From the NCBI RefSeq assembly GCF_025655475.1, contig NZ_JAHTIK010000001.1, positions 7,226,357 through 7,275,961 of the forward strand: DNA of 49,605 nucleotides, given 5' to 3'. Every line of letters starts with the position of its first letter. Positions within the stretch are counted from its first letter, which is position 1. The notes below the pieces were generated by a model that saw only the letters and a list, made by a program, of their open reading frames with translations, was not told the DNA's origin and searched no databases. Made by a program: the position numbers and the translations under genes. This DNA is from Kitasatospora sp. DSM 101779 (GTDB lineage: Bacteria > Actinomycetota > Actinomycetes > Streptomycetales > Streptomycetaceae). Of this stretch, positions 32,665-41,967 are shown in pieces.

Positions 32665-35600
32665 TCAGCGGCGGCGGCCGCGGCGGGCCTTGGGCGCCTT
32701 CAGTTCGCCGAAGCGCGGCAGGTCGCCGTCGAGCAGGCGCTGCCAGGCCCGGCGGTACAGCTCCGCGGCGGGCTCGGCCGGCAGCAGCACGCCGAGGGCG
32801 GTGGAACCGCCGCCGAGCAGCGGGAGCTTCCAGGTCTCCAGCGGCAGGCGCGGGCTGCGCTGCTCGGTCCAGCCGCCGGGCAGGAAGAGCGTCCGGCCGG
32901 CGCGGGTGCGGGAGGCCTGGACGACCAGGTCGGTCGCGGCGAGTTCGGCCCGGGCCGCCTTCAGCCGGGCCGGCTTCCAGCCCGTCCAGCGGGCGGTGTT
33001 GCGGTCCGTCGGGTCGGGCATGGCCAGCAGCATCAGGTACAGCGCGGCGGCGTCCGCGCCGACGCCGTGCCGTGCGGCGGCCTCCTCGACGAGGTCGGGC
33101 ACCGAGCGGGACGGGTCCTGCGGCCACCAGGTGCCGTCCGGGCCGCGCTCGCCGGCGGCCGGGTCGCCCGGGTCGCCGAGCAGCGCCTCGAACCCGGGCG
33201 CGCGGACGGCCTTCAGCGCCGCCTCCGCCGGGAAGGGCTCGTTGGCGTTCTCCCGCAGCGCGGGCAGATACGGGTCCTCGCCGGCCGCGTCCAGCAGGGC
33301 GGTGCGGATGCCCGGCGCGGGCTGGCTGTCGTGCGTCGCCATGACGACCGCGCCGTACCGCTCGTAGCCCTCGCCGACCTCGGTCGGCGCGCCGGCGACC
33401 TTGCGGAAGCTCGGCAGGCTGACGTAGCGGCCCAGGTCGAGCATCAGCCCCGGGTGGGAGAGCCGGTCGCGGACGGCGGCCAGCGCGGCGGGCAGCGAGG
33501 CTCGCAGCGGGTCGCCGGCAGGCAGCCGGTGGGCCAGCCACCAAGCCATCGCCACCGCGCCGACGAGGGTCGCGGCGGTGAACCCGGAGCCCGACTCGAC
33601 CGGCACCACCCGGTCCCGCTGGACGTGCCACTCCAGGTCCTTGGTCAGGTCCTGCGAAGCGGCCGGGTCCAGGACGGCGCCCAGCGCCGCGCGGGCCGCC
33701 CAGCCGGTGCGCACCGCGCGGACGGCCTCCGCGAGCAGCGCCTCGGGGACGGCCACGCGCCGGCCGACCTTCTCGTTCCACACCGCCGCGGCGGCCTCGA
33801 CGTCCGGGCCCTGTGTCCAGAGCAGCGCCGGGTCGGCGGGCACCAGCGCGGCGAGGAGCCGGCGCCGGGTGCCGGCGCCCAGCGAGCGCAGCTCGTCCCG
33901 GGCGACCGCCGCGTCGGCGACCTTCAGCCCGAGCATCGCCCGGGTCCCGGCGGGCAGGAAGTTGCGCTCCCACTGGTCGACCCGGGGCAGGCCGGCCACC
34001 ACCAGGGCGGCCATGGTGCCGGTGACACCGGTGAGTTCGGCGAACCGCGCGGCGGCCTCCGGGAACCACGGGGCCGGCTCGCGGTCGGCCGCGTACGCCA
34101 GCAGCGCGGCCGCCCGGTCGTCCTCGGCGGCGCCCTTCAGCGGCTCGCAGGAGAGCAGGGTGTACGGCGCCGGCGCCTCGAAGCGGCCGGACGGGTCGTG
34201 GAATAGCACGGTCGACTCGGTGTCGCCGTTGGTCGCCACGTCGCCGTCGACGAACAGCAGGAACGCGCCGCCGCCGAGCTGCAGCAGCATGTCGCGGTCG
34301 CCGTGCCGGGTCGAGCCGTCGCGGTCGGCCAGGTGGACGGCCCCGACGTGCAGCCTGGCGGTGCGCCAGTTCGCCGTCCCCGCCGGGCCGGTGAGGCCCA
34401 CGCCGGCCAGTACCTCGAAGAGGCCGAGCAGTGCCGCACGGTCCTCGGGCGCGCTGGTGGCGGAGACCGCGCGCAGCGCGGCCGCCGGGGCCAGCCGGGG
34501 CAGCTGCTCCCAGTCCACCCGCACGTACGGCGTGTCGATCCCGTCCAGGTGCACCGTGCCCGGTGCCACGGCCTCGGCCTCGGGGGAGGCGGCCCGGGCC
34601 AGGAAGCGCACCTGCTCGGCGGCGTAGCGGCTCTGCTGCGTGTTGTACCAGGAGGACGTCACGCCGATGCCGCCCAGCGCGGCATGCAGCTCCTGGTCGC
34701 CGGGGCCGGGGGCCTCCTCGACCGGGGCGGCGCCGCCGGACAGCTCCAGTTCCAGCCGCTCGGCGACGGCGGCGAGCCGCTGCTGCGGGCCGGCCGCGTA
34801 GCGCAGCAGACCGGCGATGCCGGCCAGCAGCCGCTCGTCGGTGACCTCCGGGAGCACCGCGCGGATCGCCGCGACGAGCTCCGCCGGACGCTGCGGGTCG
34901 TCCTCGGCCGCGGCCTTGAGCAGTGCGGCGGCCGTGCCGTCGTCGAGCCGGCGCAGCGCGGCGGAGCCCTGTGGGTCGCGCGGCTGCAGGTAGTGCCAGT
35001 AGCGCAGCGGCGGCAGGATCAGGGTGCCCTCGGCGAACACGCCGGGGACGTCGTCGGTGCGGACGGTGGCGGTGGTGGCGCCGTCCGCGTCGACCAGCCG
35101 GACGCCGTAGGTGCCGTCCCGGACGACGGCCTGCGGACGGTCGGCGCCGGGGAACTGCACCAGGCGCAGCGGGCAGCCCCGGCTCGGCGGCAGGGTGATG
35201 CCTCGTCCGGCGAGGTCCTCGCCGCGGTGCGAGCCGTCGGGCAGGGTGAGGGTGCGCCAGCCGAGCAGGCCGTCCACCGGCGCCCCGCTCGGAGTGGTGT
35301 CGCCGTTCGGTGCGGGCAGCACCCAGCCGCCGCAGGCCTTGCTGTCCGCAGGGGCGTCCCGCAGGGTGTCGGCGAGGAAGGCGGGGCCGGCGGCCCGGCC
35401 GACGGTGTCGGTCGCCGGGTCGTACTCGTGCCAGGTCGACGGGGCGTCGCCGCCCGGGTCGGCCCACACCCAGAAGGAGCGGCCGTCGCCGATGATCCGG
35501 CGCTCGGCGGGCAGCGCGGTGTCCCCGGCGTGCACGGTGCCCCGGCCGCCGGAGCGGCCGCCGTCGGCGAGCGGCAGGCTGTGGGTGTTCAGCGAGCCCA

Positions 35601-37590
35601 GCCAGTAGGTGCGGGTGCCGCGGCGGGAGGTGTTCTCCGGCATGGTGAACACCCGGTCCGCGGCTGTGTGCCAGTAGCCGAGGAAGCGGCGGTTGTTGGC
35701 CTGCGACTGCCAGTGGACGAGCAGCGACCCGTCCACGTAGTGGAAGCCGGTCTCGGAGGAGTCGCCGGCGGGGATCCGCAGGTCGTGGCGGAGCACGGTG
35801 CCCTCGGCGCCGATCACCCGGGCCTGCGAGGGGCCGGCCGCGATCAGGTACGGCCAGGCGTCGGCGACGACGATGTCGTCGACGTCCTTGCGGGCGACGA
35901 GCTCCGCGGCGGCCTCGTCCCAGGCCGGCCAGCCCAGCTCGTCGATCACGCCGGCGCGCAGCGAACGGGCGAGCACCGCCGACAGGTCGGTGGAGGCCGC
36001 GGCACGGACCTCGTCCTCGGCGAGCACCAGCACCTCGCCGGGCAGCCAGCCCAGCTTCTGGAAGGCGTTCGGCAGGTCGGGCAGGCCGGCGGCGAGCGGC
36101 TGCCGGGCGACGCCGGCCATCCACTCGGCGAGCATCGGCCGGCCGCCCGGCGAGCGGGCCAGCAGGCCGAAGGTGCGCCGTCCTTCGACGTCGTTGGAGA
36201 TCCGGTCGGCGCCGTTGCGGAACGCCTGCCGGAAGCGCGGGTCGGCCTCCAGCGCGGTCAGGTCCCGCTGCTCGTCCTCCTGCGCCCAGACGTCCAGCCG
36301 CAGCGAGGTGTGCTCGGTCGGGTCGGCGACCGGCACACCGAGGGCGAGCAGGGTGTCCAGCAGGTTGACGTTGGTCTCGGTGATGCGCACCGCGGTACCG
36401 GCCGCCAGGTGCTCGGCGCGCAGGCGCTCCGCAGCCAGCTCGACCAGCGGCAGCAGCGCGGGTATCCGGGCACGGGTGCCCCAGCGGTGGTTGCGCCAGC
36501 CGAGGAAGCGCTCGAACCAGCCGGCGGTGCCGTCCGCGGGGCGCTCCTCGCTCGGCGCGGCGTCGTCGTACAGGCCGGCGGCCGCGCCGGACTCGACGAG
36601 GACGTCCAGCCACAGGCCCGACAGTTCGGGGTCGTACCCGGTCGGCATCAGGTCGAGCAGCCGGCCGCGGGCGGACGGCGTGCGGCCGAGCGCGACCAGC
36701 GCGTCGCGGTGGCGCTTCCACCAGCCGGCGGCGGCACGCAGCGTGGCGGGCAGCGCGAGCAGTTCGTCCAGGTAGGCGGCCTCGGCGGCCTCCGGGTCGG
36801 CGCCCGCCGCGCGGGCCAGGCGGCGCAGGTCGGTGGCCATCACGGCGGACGGCTCCAGGCCGCCCGCGGTGCGGCGCACGCACAGCCGGCGGAACCGGTC
36901 GAAGGCCTCCGCGGCGGGCACCCGGGCGCTCAGCTCCTTGGCGTACCCGGACAGCACCTTGACGGGCAGTGCGCCGGCCAGCGCGAACTCCAGGAAGACC
37001 GCGTCCAGCCGCTGCTCGTCCAGGGCGAGGCCGTGCTGCGCCTCGGCCTTGCGGGCGCGGGCGAACATCTGGGCGGCGAACTGGCTGTTCTCGGCGCCGA
37101 GGAAGACCCGGCCGGCCTGCTCGTAGAAGGTCGGCAGGAAGTGCGGCACGGCCTCGGCCAGCCGCTCGGCGAGCTGCTGGTAGGCCTCCAGGGCGGCCTT
37201 CGGCCGGGAGGCGGCCTGCTTGGCGATCCGCTCCAGCTCGGGCACGATGCCCAGCGCGTGGTGGCCGTCCTCCGGGTGGTGGGCGAGCACCCACTCGGGG
37301 AAGCCCAGGGCCTGGCGCAGGCCGAGGCCGACCTCGGCCGGCTCGGCGTCCGGCTCCAGGCCGAGGAAGCCCACGGCCTGGTCCTCGGCGGCGCCCAGCT
37401 CGGCGGGCACCAGCCGCACCACGATCCTGCCGTCCAGGCCGGGGTGACGGTAGGTGCGGGCGGTCAGCGGCACCGCCCGCTCGCCGGCGCCCGCGGTGCC
37501 GGGCGGCAGTACGGCCCCGGCCTGCAGCAGCTCGGCGGCCTGCTCCTCGGTCATCGTGCGGCCCGTCCCCGTGTCCTCGTGCGTGCTCAT
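32665..37590 (-). CDS. Very large protein (1641 aa) of unknown function, linked to DUF4132 and MoxR
   Basis: I do not recognise a defined catalytic domain. The protein is soluble by its look, with no signal peptide or membrane segment. The N-terminal third is helical with repeat-like segments (ALEAYQQLAERLAEAVPHF, FAAQMFARARKAEAQHGLA). A beta-rich middle (about 560-850; YVDGSLLVHWQSQANNRRF, SFWVWADPGGDAP, YGVRLVDADGATTATV) may be a propeller-like region. A helical C-terminal third follows (SSWYNTQQSRYAAEQVRFL, GYERYGAVVMATHDSQPAP, WTGWKPARLKAARAELAA). Its ATG overlaps the DUF4132 stop (ATGA). Similar large proteins stand next to DUF4132 and MoxR genes in other Streptomyces, as I recall; it is a candidate substrate or effector of the ATPase. 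The C-terminus ends in a basic RRGRRR. Confidence 0.85.
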   Translation of the reverse strand: MSTHEDTGTGRTMTEEQAAELLQAGAVLPPGTAGAGERAVPLTARTYRHPGLDGRIVVRLVPAELGAAEDQAVGFLGLEPDAEPAEVGLGLRQALGFPEWVLAHHPEDGHHALGIVPELERIAKQAASRPKAALEAYQQLAERLAEAVPHFLPTFYEQAGRVFLGAENSQFAAQMFARARKAEAQHGLALDEQRLDAVFLEFALAGALPVKVLSGYAKELSARVPAAEAFDRFRRLCVRRTAGGLEPSAVMATDLRRLARAAGADPEAAEAAYLDELLALPATLRAAAGWWKRHRDALVALGRTPSARGRLLDLMPTGYDPELSGLWLDVLVESGAAAGLYDDAAPSEERPADGTAGWFERFLGWRNHRWGTRARIPALLPLVELAAERLRAEHLAAGTAVRITETNVNLLDTLLALGVPVADPTEHTSLRLDVWAQEDEQRDLTALEADPRFRQAFRNGADRISNDVEGRRTFGLLARSPGGRPMLAEWMAGVARQPLAAGLPDLPNAFQKLGWLPGEVLVLAEDEVRAAASTDLSAVLARSLRAGVIDELGWPAWDEAAAELVARKDVDDIVVADAWPYLIAAGPSQARVIGAEGTVLRHDLRIPAGDSSETGFHYVDGSLLVHWQSQANNRRFLGYWHTAADRVFTMPENTSRRGTRTYWLGSLNTHSLPLADGGRSGGRGTVHAGDTALPAERRIIGDGRSFWVWADPGGDAPSTWHEYDPATDTVGRAAGPAFLADTLRDAPADSKACGGWVLPAPNGDTTPSGAPVDGLLGWRTLTLPDGSHRGEDLAGRGITLPPSRGCPLRLVQFPGADRPQAVVRDGTYGVRLVDADGATTATVRTDDVPGVFAEGTLILPPLRYWHYLQPRDPQGSAALRRLDDGTAAALLKAAAEDDPQRPAELVAAIRAVLPEVTDERLLAGIAGLLRYAAGPQQRLAAVAERLELELSGGAAPVEEAPGPGDQELHAALGGIGVTSSWYNTQQSRYAAEQVRFLARAASPEAEAVAPGTVHLDGIDTPYVRVDWEQLPRLAPAAALRAVSATSAPEDRAALLGLFEVLAGVGLTGPAGTANWRTARLHVGAVHLADRDGSTRHGDRDMLLQLGGGAFLLFVDGDVATNGDTESTVLFHDPSGRFEAPAPYTLLSCEPLKGAAEDDRAAALLAYAADREPAPWFPEAAARFAELTGVTGTMAALVVAGLPRVDQWERNFLPAGTRAMLGLKVADAAVARDELRSLGAGTRRRLLAALVPADPALLWTQGPDVEAAAAVWNEKVGRRVAVPEALLAEAVRAVRTGWAARAALGAVLDPAASQDLTKDLEWHVQRDRVVPVESGSGFTAATLVGAVAMAWWLAHRLPAGDPLRASLPAALAAVRDRLSHPGLMLDLGRYVSLPSFRKVAGAPTEVGEGYERYGAVVMATHDSQPAPGIRTALLDAAGEDPYLPALRENANEPFPAEAALKAVRAPGFEALLGDPGDPAAGERGPDGTWWPQDPSRSVPDLVEEAAARHGVGADAAALYLMLLAMPDPTDRNTARWTGWKPARLKAARAELAATDLVVQASRTRAGRTLFLPGGWTEQRSPRLPLETWKLPLLGGGSTALGVLLPAEPAAELYRRAWQRLLDGDLPRFGELKAPKARRGRRR

Positions 37591-38453
37591 GCGTTCTTCC
37601 CCTCCTGGACCGTGCGGCCGGCGTACAGCGCGGCGGCCATCCGCATCCCCTCCGACCAGGCGACCGGCCCGACCTCGGGCAGTGTCAGCGCCCGGCCCTC
37701 GGTATCGCGCCAGCACAGCGCACCGGTCTCCGAATCGCCGTCCCAGTACGGCTCGCCGATCCACACCGCCGGTTCGACCGTCCGCTCGCCGTCCCGCACG
37801 CGGGTGGTGGCGTAGCCGCCCGAGACCCGGTAGCCGAGCGCGGTGGCGCGGGCGGCCAGGCCGAACCGCGAGGGGAACCTGCCGCCGGCGAAGTCCTTGA
37901 CCTCGGTGGCCTTCTCCGCCACCTCGGCGGGCTTGCGGAAGGTCGCCCGGTGGATCTGGTCGACGCCCTGGACGACGCCGAGCTCGGCCGCGAACTCCCG
38001 CAGGTCCTCCAGGTCCTCCAGCAGCACCGGGTGCGGCAGGGTGACCGTGGCGGGGGAGATGCGGACGGTCTCGCCGTCCAGGTCGACCAGCCGCAGCTCG
38101 CCGTCGGCGGTGGCGTCGCGCAGGAAGCCCACCTCGTCCTCGCCGTCGCCGACGACCACCAGGTCGCGCAGCGCGGCCTGCCAGGCCTCGTCCGGCCAAA
38201 CCCGGGCCAGCAGACCGGTCGGCACCGGCAGCGAGGACACCATCCAGGCGTCCACCTGTTCCCGGCAGGACGCGGCGTGGCGCTCCAGCCAGGTCGCGAA
38301 CCGGCGCAGCCGGTCCGTCTCCGGGTGCTCCCGCACCGCCTTCGGCAGCGACTTCAGCTGCCTCCCCGCGGAACGGCCGGACGTCGACCGCGCCGTCACC
38401 CGGCCCTCCACCAGGGCGACCTCGTACCCGTCGCCCGCCGCCACCCAACCCAT
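37587..38453 (-). CDS. DUF4132 domain protein
   Basis: The 288-residue protein is essentially one DUF4132 domain: GWVAAGDGYEVALVEGRVT, LKSLPKAVREHP, ERHAASCREQVDAWMVSSLPVPTGLLARVWPDEAW read in short blocks, LPHPVLLEDLEDLREFAAEL, LGYRVSGGYATTRV and GPVAWSEGMRMAAALYAGR. In many proteins this domain is the C-terminal part of a larger chain, for example with a WGR domain; here it stands alone as the first gene of the operon. Function is unknown. The ATG has GAGGTGGGG close upstream. Confidence 0.88.
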   Translation of the reverse strand: MGWVAAGDGYEVALVEGRVTARSTSGRSAGRQLKSLPKAVREHPETDRLRRFATWLERHAASCREQVDAWMVSSLPVPTGLLARVWPDEAWQAALRDLVVVGDGEDEVGFLRDATADGELRLVDLDGETVRISPATVTLPHPVLLEDLEDLREFAAELGVVQGVDQIHRATFRKPAEVAEKATEVKDFAGGRFPSRFGLAARATALGYRVSGGYATTRVRDGERTVEPAVWIGEPYWDGDSETGALCWRDTEGRALTLPEVGPVAWSEGMRMAAALYAGRTVQEGKNA

Positions 38454-38482
38454 TACGGCCCCACCTCGTGCTCTGCCAAGTC

Positions 38483-38544
38483 GTCGGAAACCCCCGCAGC
38501 CGACCGGGGGTCCGGACACCCCGCCCGCGGTGATGTCGGAAACC
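38483..38544 (-). promoter_or_regulatory. Direct repeat and hairpin upstream of the DUF4132 operon
   Basis: GTCGGAAACC occurs twice (38483-38492 and 38535-38544), 52 bases apart. Between them a hairpin ACCCCCG/CGGGGGT (38490-38511) can form. All lie 30-90 bases before the ATG, where the promoter and leader should be. The binding protein, if any, is unknown. Confidence 0.4.
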
Positions 38545-38953
38545 TAGCGCCACCCGCGGACAACGCGTCCCGCTGGGCGGTGCACGGGCCGCCGGGCGGC
38601 GCTCCGGCAGGAGTCGCGAAGGGAGACGGCGGGTCGGGCCGCGGGGTTGCGGACGTCCGGCCGCGGTGCGCGGCGGGCCTGCGCGCGGCCCGCGCCCGAG
38701 GGTTCGTCGCTGCACGCACCAGACGGCCGGCGCCGCGCCACGGGCCTCGCGGCCGACCGGCGCGCCGGGCGGCGACTGTGCCGCAGATCACATGGAACGG
38801 GCGCTGTCTGACGGTCGGTCACCTGCAGATCGGGGAGACCCTCCTCGCGGACCTGCCGCTCACCGCCCGCCGCGCGGCGGACCCGACCCGCAGCCGTCGC
38901 CGCCCGCCGAACTGCTCGGCGCCGCCGTCCGGCGCACCGCGGACGCGGGCCGG
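38545..38953. other. Intergenic region without supported gene
   Basis: Several frames are open on both strands, but none has a ribosome site or a convincing translation. The frame starting with a GTG at 38779 on the plus strand (PQITWNGRCLTVGHLQIG) looks sensible for about 30 residues and then decays; I do not call it. Confidence 0.5.
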
Positions 38954-39736
38954 TCAGCCGCTCGGGACGCGCTCCGCCGGGCCGGTCGGGCCGGCGGCGG
39001 GCTCCTCGGCGGGGTCGGCGGGACGGCTCAGCTCGGCGAGCTCGCGCCGCAGTTCCCGCACCTCGGCGGTGAGGTCCTGGATCGCCCGGTGGTTGAGGTG
39101 GTCCAGCCGGTCCTCGGCCTCGAACCGGGCCACGAACCAGGCCGCGATGTTGGCCGTCACCACACCGAGCAGCGCGATCCCCGACAGCATCAGCGCCACC
39201 GCCAGCAGCCGCCCGATGCCGGTGGTCGGCGTCAGATCCCCGTAGCCCACCGTCGTCATCGTGGTGAAGGACCACCAGAGGGCGTCGCCGAGGGTGCGGA
39301 TCGACGCGTTCGGCGAACTCCGCTCGATCTCCAGGATCGCCAGCGAACCGAACACCAGCAGCCCCAGCACCACACCGGCCACATAGGTCGTCAGCCGCAC
39401 CTGCGAGGCCATCCGCACCCGCTGGCCCGCCAGCAGCAGCGTCGACACCAGCCGCAGCAGCCGCAGCGGCTGCACCAGCGGCAGCAGCACCGACGCCAGG
39501 TCCAGCGGGCTGCGCCGGACGAACTCCCAGCGCCGCTCCGCCAGCACCAGCCGCGTCGCGTAGTCCAGCGCGAAGACCGCCCACACCGCCCACTCGGCCC
39601 AGGCCGCCCCGTGCAGCACCCACCCGGGCGCCTGCGGCGCGAGCACCGGCGCCGCATAGGCGACGGCGAACAGTACGGACAGCACGATGAGCGGGAACTG
39701 CGTGTGCCGCTCCCAGCGCTCGCGTCGGGTCGTCAT
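38954..39736 (-). CDS. Voltage-gated-type potassium channel protein
   Basis: The 260-residue protein has an N-terminal membrane region and a pore with the selectivity filter TVGYGD (TTMTTVGYGDLTPTT, about 150-165). Segments before it (IVLSVLFAVAYAAPVLA, WAVWAVFALDYATRLVLA, LASVLLPLVQPLRLLRLV, YVAGVVLGLLVFGSLAIL) resemble S1-S5 of a small six-segment channel, including an Arg-bearing S4-like helix. A long S6 leads to a C-terminal coiled coil (HRAIQDLTAEVRELRRELAEL). It should carry K+ across the cell membrane. The ATG has GGAGGAAG upstream. Confidence 0.93.
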   Translation of the reverse strand: MTTRRERWERHTQFPLIVLSVLFAVAYAAPVLAPQAPGWVLHGAAWAEWAVWAVFALDYATRLVLAERRWEFVRRSPLDLASVLLPLVQPLRLLRLVSTLLLAGQRVRMASQVRLTTYVAGVVLGLLVFGSLAILEIERSSPNASIRTLGDALWWSFTTMTTVGYGDLTPTTGIGRLLAVALMLSGIALLGVVTANIAAWFVARFEAEDRLDHLNHRAIQDLTAEVRELRRELAELSRPADPAEEPAAGPTGPAERVPSG

Positions 39737-39915
39737 GGCCGGTCTTCCTCCACGGGCACGAGCTGCGGGGCCCGGGCCGGACCGCCGCGCCGCCCCGCGA
39801 CACCGCACGGCGCACCCCTCGGACGCCGGCGGCCGCCACCGTGCAGGACGAACACCCTGGTCAACAGCCCCACGGGCATCCTCCCACGGCAGCACCCCGC
39901 CGATCGCCGCGATCG

Positions 39916-41745
39916 TCAGGGCCGAGCGGTCCCCGACTCCTGCACCCGCCCCTGCAGCGCCCGGGACAGCTCCGCCACGCACGCCGCCAGCTGCCCCGTC
40001 GTCAGCTGCGCAGGATCGCCGCCGCACCCGCCGCCGGGCGCAGGAGCCTGCGCGGTGGGCACCGGTGCGGACGGCGCGGGCGCCGTCGCCGAGGGGGCCG
40101 GGGTGGCGGGAGCCTGCGTCGGCTGCCCGCCGGGCGCGGTGATGCTGCCGCTCAACGACACCAGGTTGGGCTTCACCGTGGCGTCGCCCGACAGGTCGAT
40201 GTAGTCCTGGGTCTGCCCGTTGAAGTCCACGAACCCGCGCCACATGTCCCGGCCGAACGGGATGATCTCCTGCAGCGCGCCGCCCCGGCCGGCGCTGATG
40301 GTGATCGCGGTCTGCTGCGCCATGTACGACACCATCCGGCTGGCCAGCACGTCCAGGTTCACCGACGGGCTGTCGTCGGCGCGCACGTACACATGCAGGT
40401 CGTTGAGGCCGCCGCCGGTGCGGTCCGCCCGTACCACCGCGAAGGCCACCACCAGTTGCGAGGAGCTCTCCCGCGGGACCAGCGGTGTCACGTAGTACAG
40501 ATGGCCGTCCGCCTTCGAGCGCAGCAGGAACTCACCCGGGTTGTCGGCGTTGGTCGAGGCCGAGGTGTGGGAGTAGCCGAAGCCGCGGTCGTCCTTGGCG
40601 CCGCGCCCGCCCAGCCACTGCACCTCGTGGATCTGCGCCCGCACCACCGAGCCCGGGTACACCGCCCCCGGCAGCTCGCCCGGCGCGACCTCCTCGCGGT
40701 ACGTCATGTCCGGCCTGCCGTCCGTCGAGCCGCGCAGCACCAGCACCCCCGCCGGCTCCAATACGGTGCGCTGCTTCCAGCCGATCTGCCGGGCCACCGA
40801 GATGACCACCACCGGCTGCGCCGTCCGCGGGTCGGCGCCGTCGCAGTAGCCCCAGATGTCCTGCTCGCTGTAGGTCAGGTCCGGGAACCGCTCGGCGAGC
40901 AGGTTGCGCAGGCTGGTGGCACCCGTCCCGGAGAACGCCCGGCCGAAGGTGTGGCCGCCGCGGAACGCGCAGGTGGCGACGGTGTTCGAGCGGCCGTCCC
41001 AGACCGCGACGCCCTCCATCGGCTGCTCGCCGGAGCCGTCCAGCAGGGCCGTCCACACCCCGCCGCCCTGCGCGGCGTCCGGCAGGTAGTGCAGGCTGTG
41101 GCCCATCAGGTGAACGCCGGAGGTCAGGCCGGCGCTGTCGGTGAGCGCCTTGGTCGCCGCCGCGTAGGAGGCGGTGCGCGCCTCGAAGTCGAAGTCGGGC
41201 ATCGGCTCGGTCTTCACGCAGGCCGGCACGTCGGCGGTGCCGACCAGGTCGCAGCGGCCGCCGTCGCCCTTGCGGGTGTGCTCGGTGACCGCCAGCACCG
41301 AGCGCGGGGTCGCCGCGCCGCCCGCCGGGACGTCCAGCACCGTGGCCCGGGCGTAGTACCGGCCGGCGTCCTTGTCGTCGTCCCACATCCCCGTCCCGGC
41401 CCGTACCAGCGAGCCGACCGCCGCCAGCACCGTGACCGCCAGGACCAGCCGCACCGGCCATCCGCGGAAACCGGCCCCCGACTCGTCCGCGACGAAGGCG
41501 ACGCCCCACACCGTGCCGAGCAGCCCCACCGCCACCCACAGCCAGAACAGCGGGGCCGCGTCCAGCAGCCCGCCGTGCGGGAACAACTCCTGTTCGACCA
41601 GCAACACATAGCTCTGGTCCTGCTGGCCGAACCCGCCGAACAGGACGTGCTTCACCACCCACACCAGCACGGCCACCAGCGGCATCCACAGCCACCAGAC
41701 GGCCAGCGCGAGCACCCCGCGCCGCACCACGCCCTTGCGGGTCAT
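39916..41745 (-). CDS. Membrane-anchored protein of unknown function (609 aa)
   Basis: Three hydrophobic segments lie near the N-terminus (about 8-35 ALAVWWLWMPLVAVLVWVV; about 64-85 PLFWLWVAVGLLGTVWGVAF; about 97-115 LVLAVTVLAAVGSLV). The remaining 490 residues are probably outside the cell. They are beta-rich with a few cysteines (CDLVGTADVPAC, CAFRGG, GYCDGADP), which suggests disulfides. A Pro/Ala/Thr-rich spacer and a short cysteine-bearing helix (GGGCGGDPAQLTTGQLAACVAELSR, in blocks) close the chain. I do not recognise a family. It lies 179 bases upstream of the potassium channel gene on the same strand. The ATG follows GGGGGA. Confidence 0.82.
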   Translation of the reverse strand: MTRKGVVRRGVLALAVWWLWMPLVAVLVWVVKHVLFGGFGQQDQSYVLLVEQELFPHGGLLDAAPLFWLWVAVGLLGTVWGVAFVADESGAGFRGWPVRLVLAVTVLAAVGSLVRAGTGMWDDDKDAGRYYARATVLDVPAGGAATPRSVLAVTEHTRKGDGGRCDLVGTADVPACVKTEPMPDFDFEARTASYAAATKALTDSAGLTSGVHLMGHSLHYLPDAAQGGGVWTALLDGSGEQPMEGVAVWDGRSNTVATCAFRGGHTFGRAFSGTGATSLRNLLAERFPDLTYSEQDIWGYCDGADPRTAQPVVVISVARQIGWKQRTVLEPAGVLVLRGSTDGRPDMTYREEVAPGELPGAVYPGSVVRAQIHEVQWLGGRGAKDDRGFGYSHTSASTNADNPGEFLLRSKADGHLYYVTPLVPRESSSQLVVAFAVVRADRTGGGLNDLHVYVRADDSPSVNLDVLASRMVSYMAQQTAITISAGRGGALQEIIPFGRDMWRGFVDFNGQTQDYIDLSGDATVKPNLVSLSGSITAPGGQPTQAPATPAPSATAPAPSAPVPTAQAPAPGGGCGGDPAQLTTGQLAACVAELSRALQGRVQESGTARP

Positions 41746-41873
41746 GCCGTCCCCCGTTCCTCCCCGTCGCCCGCCCCCGGTGCACGGGCCCCCGCAGCCT
41801 CCCTTCCCACCGCGCCCGCGGGGCAAGCCCGTCCACGGAACGGACCCCCGCGCCGCCCGCCCGGCACGGTTGG

Positions 41874-41879
41874 TACGCT
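41874..41879 (+). promoter_or_regulatory. Putative -10 box for the ZTP riboswitch-glyA transcript
   Basis: TACGCT fits TANNNT and would place the transcript start at about 41886-41889, just at the 5' edge of the riboswitch. No clear -35 is seen. The call rests on this spacing. Confidence 0.35.
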
Positions 41880-41888
41880 CGCGGTGAG

Positions 41889-41967
41889 CCGTGACTGGCG
41901 CGCAGGGATGGATTCGACCATCGGGGAGCGGCTCCGTGTCTCACGCTGTCGCCGTGCGCCTGGGCCG
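41889..41967 (+). ncRNA. ZTP riboswitch (pfl motif)
   Basis: The leader shows the conserved blocks of the pfl RNA in order: CGTGACTGGCGC (41890-41901), CCATCGGGGAGCGGCTC (41918-41934) and GCCGTGCGCCTGGGC (41951-41965). The first block pairs with the last, and the last forms the pseudoknot hairpin. ZTP riboswitches sense ZMP/ZTP, which accumulate when 10-formyl-tetrahydrofolate is short, and turn on one-carbon genes. Their occurrence before glyA is well known in actinobacteria. The element ends 25 bases before the start codon, so control of ribosome access or early termination are both possible. Confidence 0.92.

Noticed and set aside
34303..37815. Open frame of about 1170 codons on the plus strand
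   Set aside because: Antisense to the 1641-residue gene, with low-complexity translation. The minus strand has the proper start, coupling and codon bias.
38779..38953. Small gene on the plus strand starting PQITWNGRCL
   Set aside because: About 30 sensible residues, then Arg/Pro-rich sequence running into the antisense of the potassium channel gene; no ribosome site.
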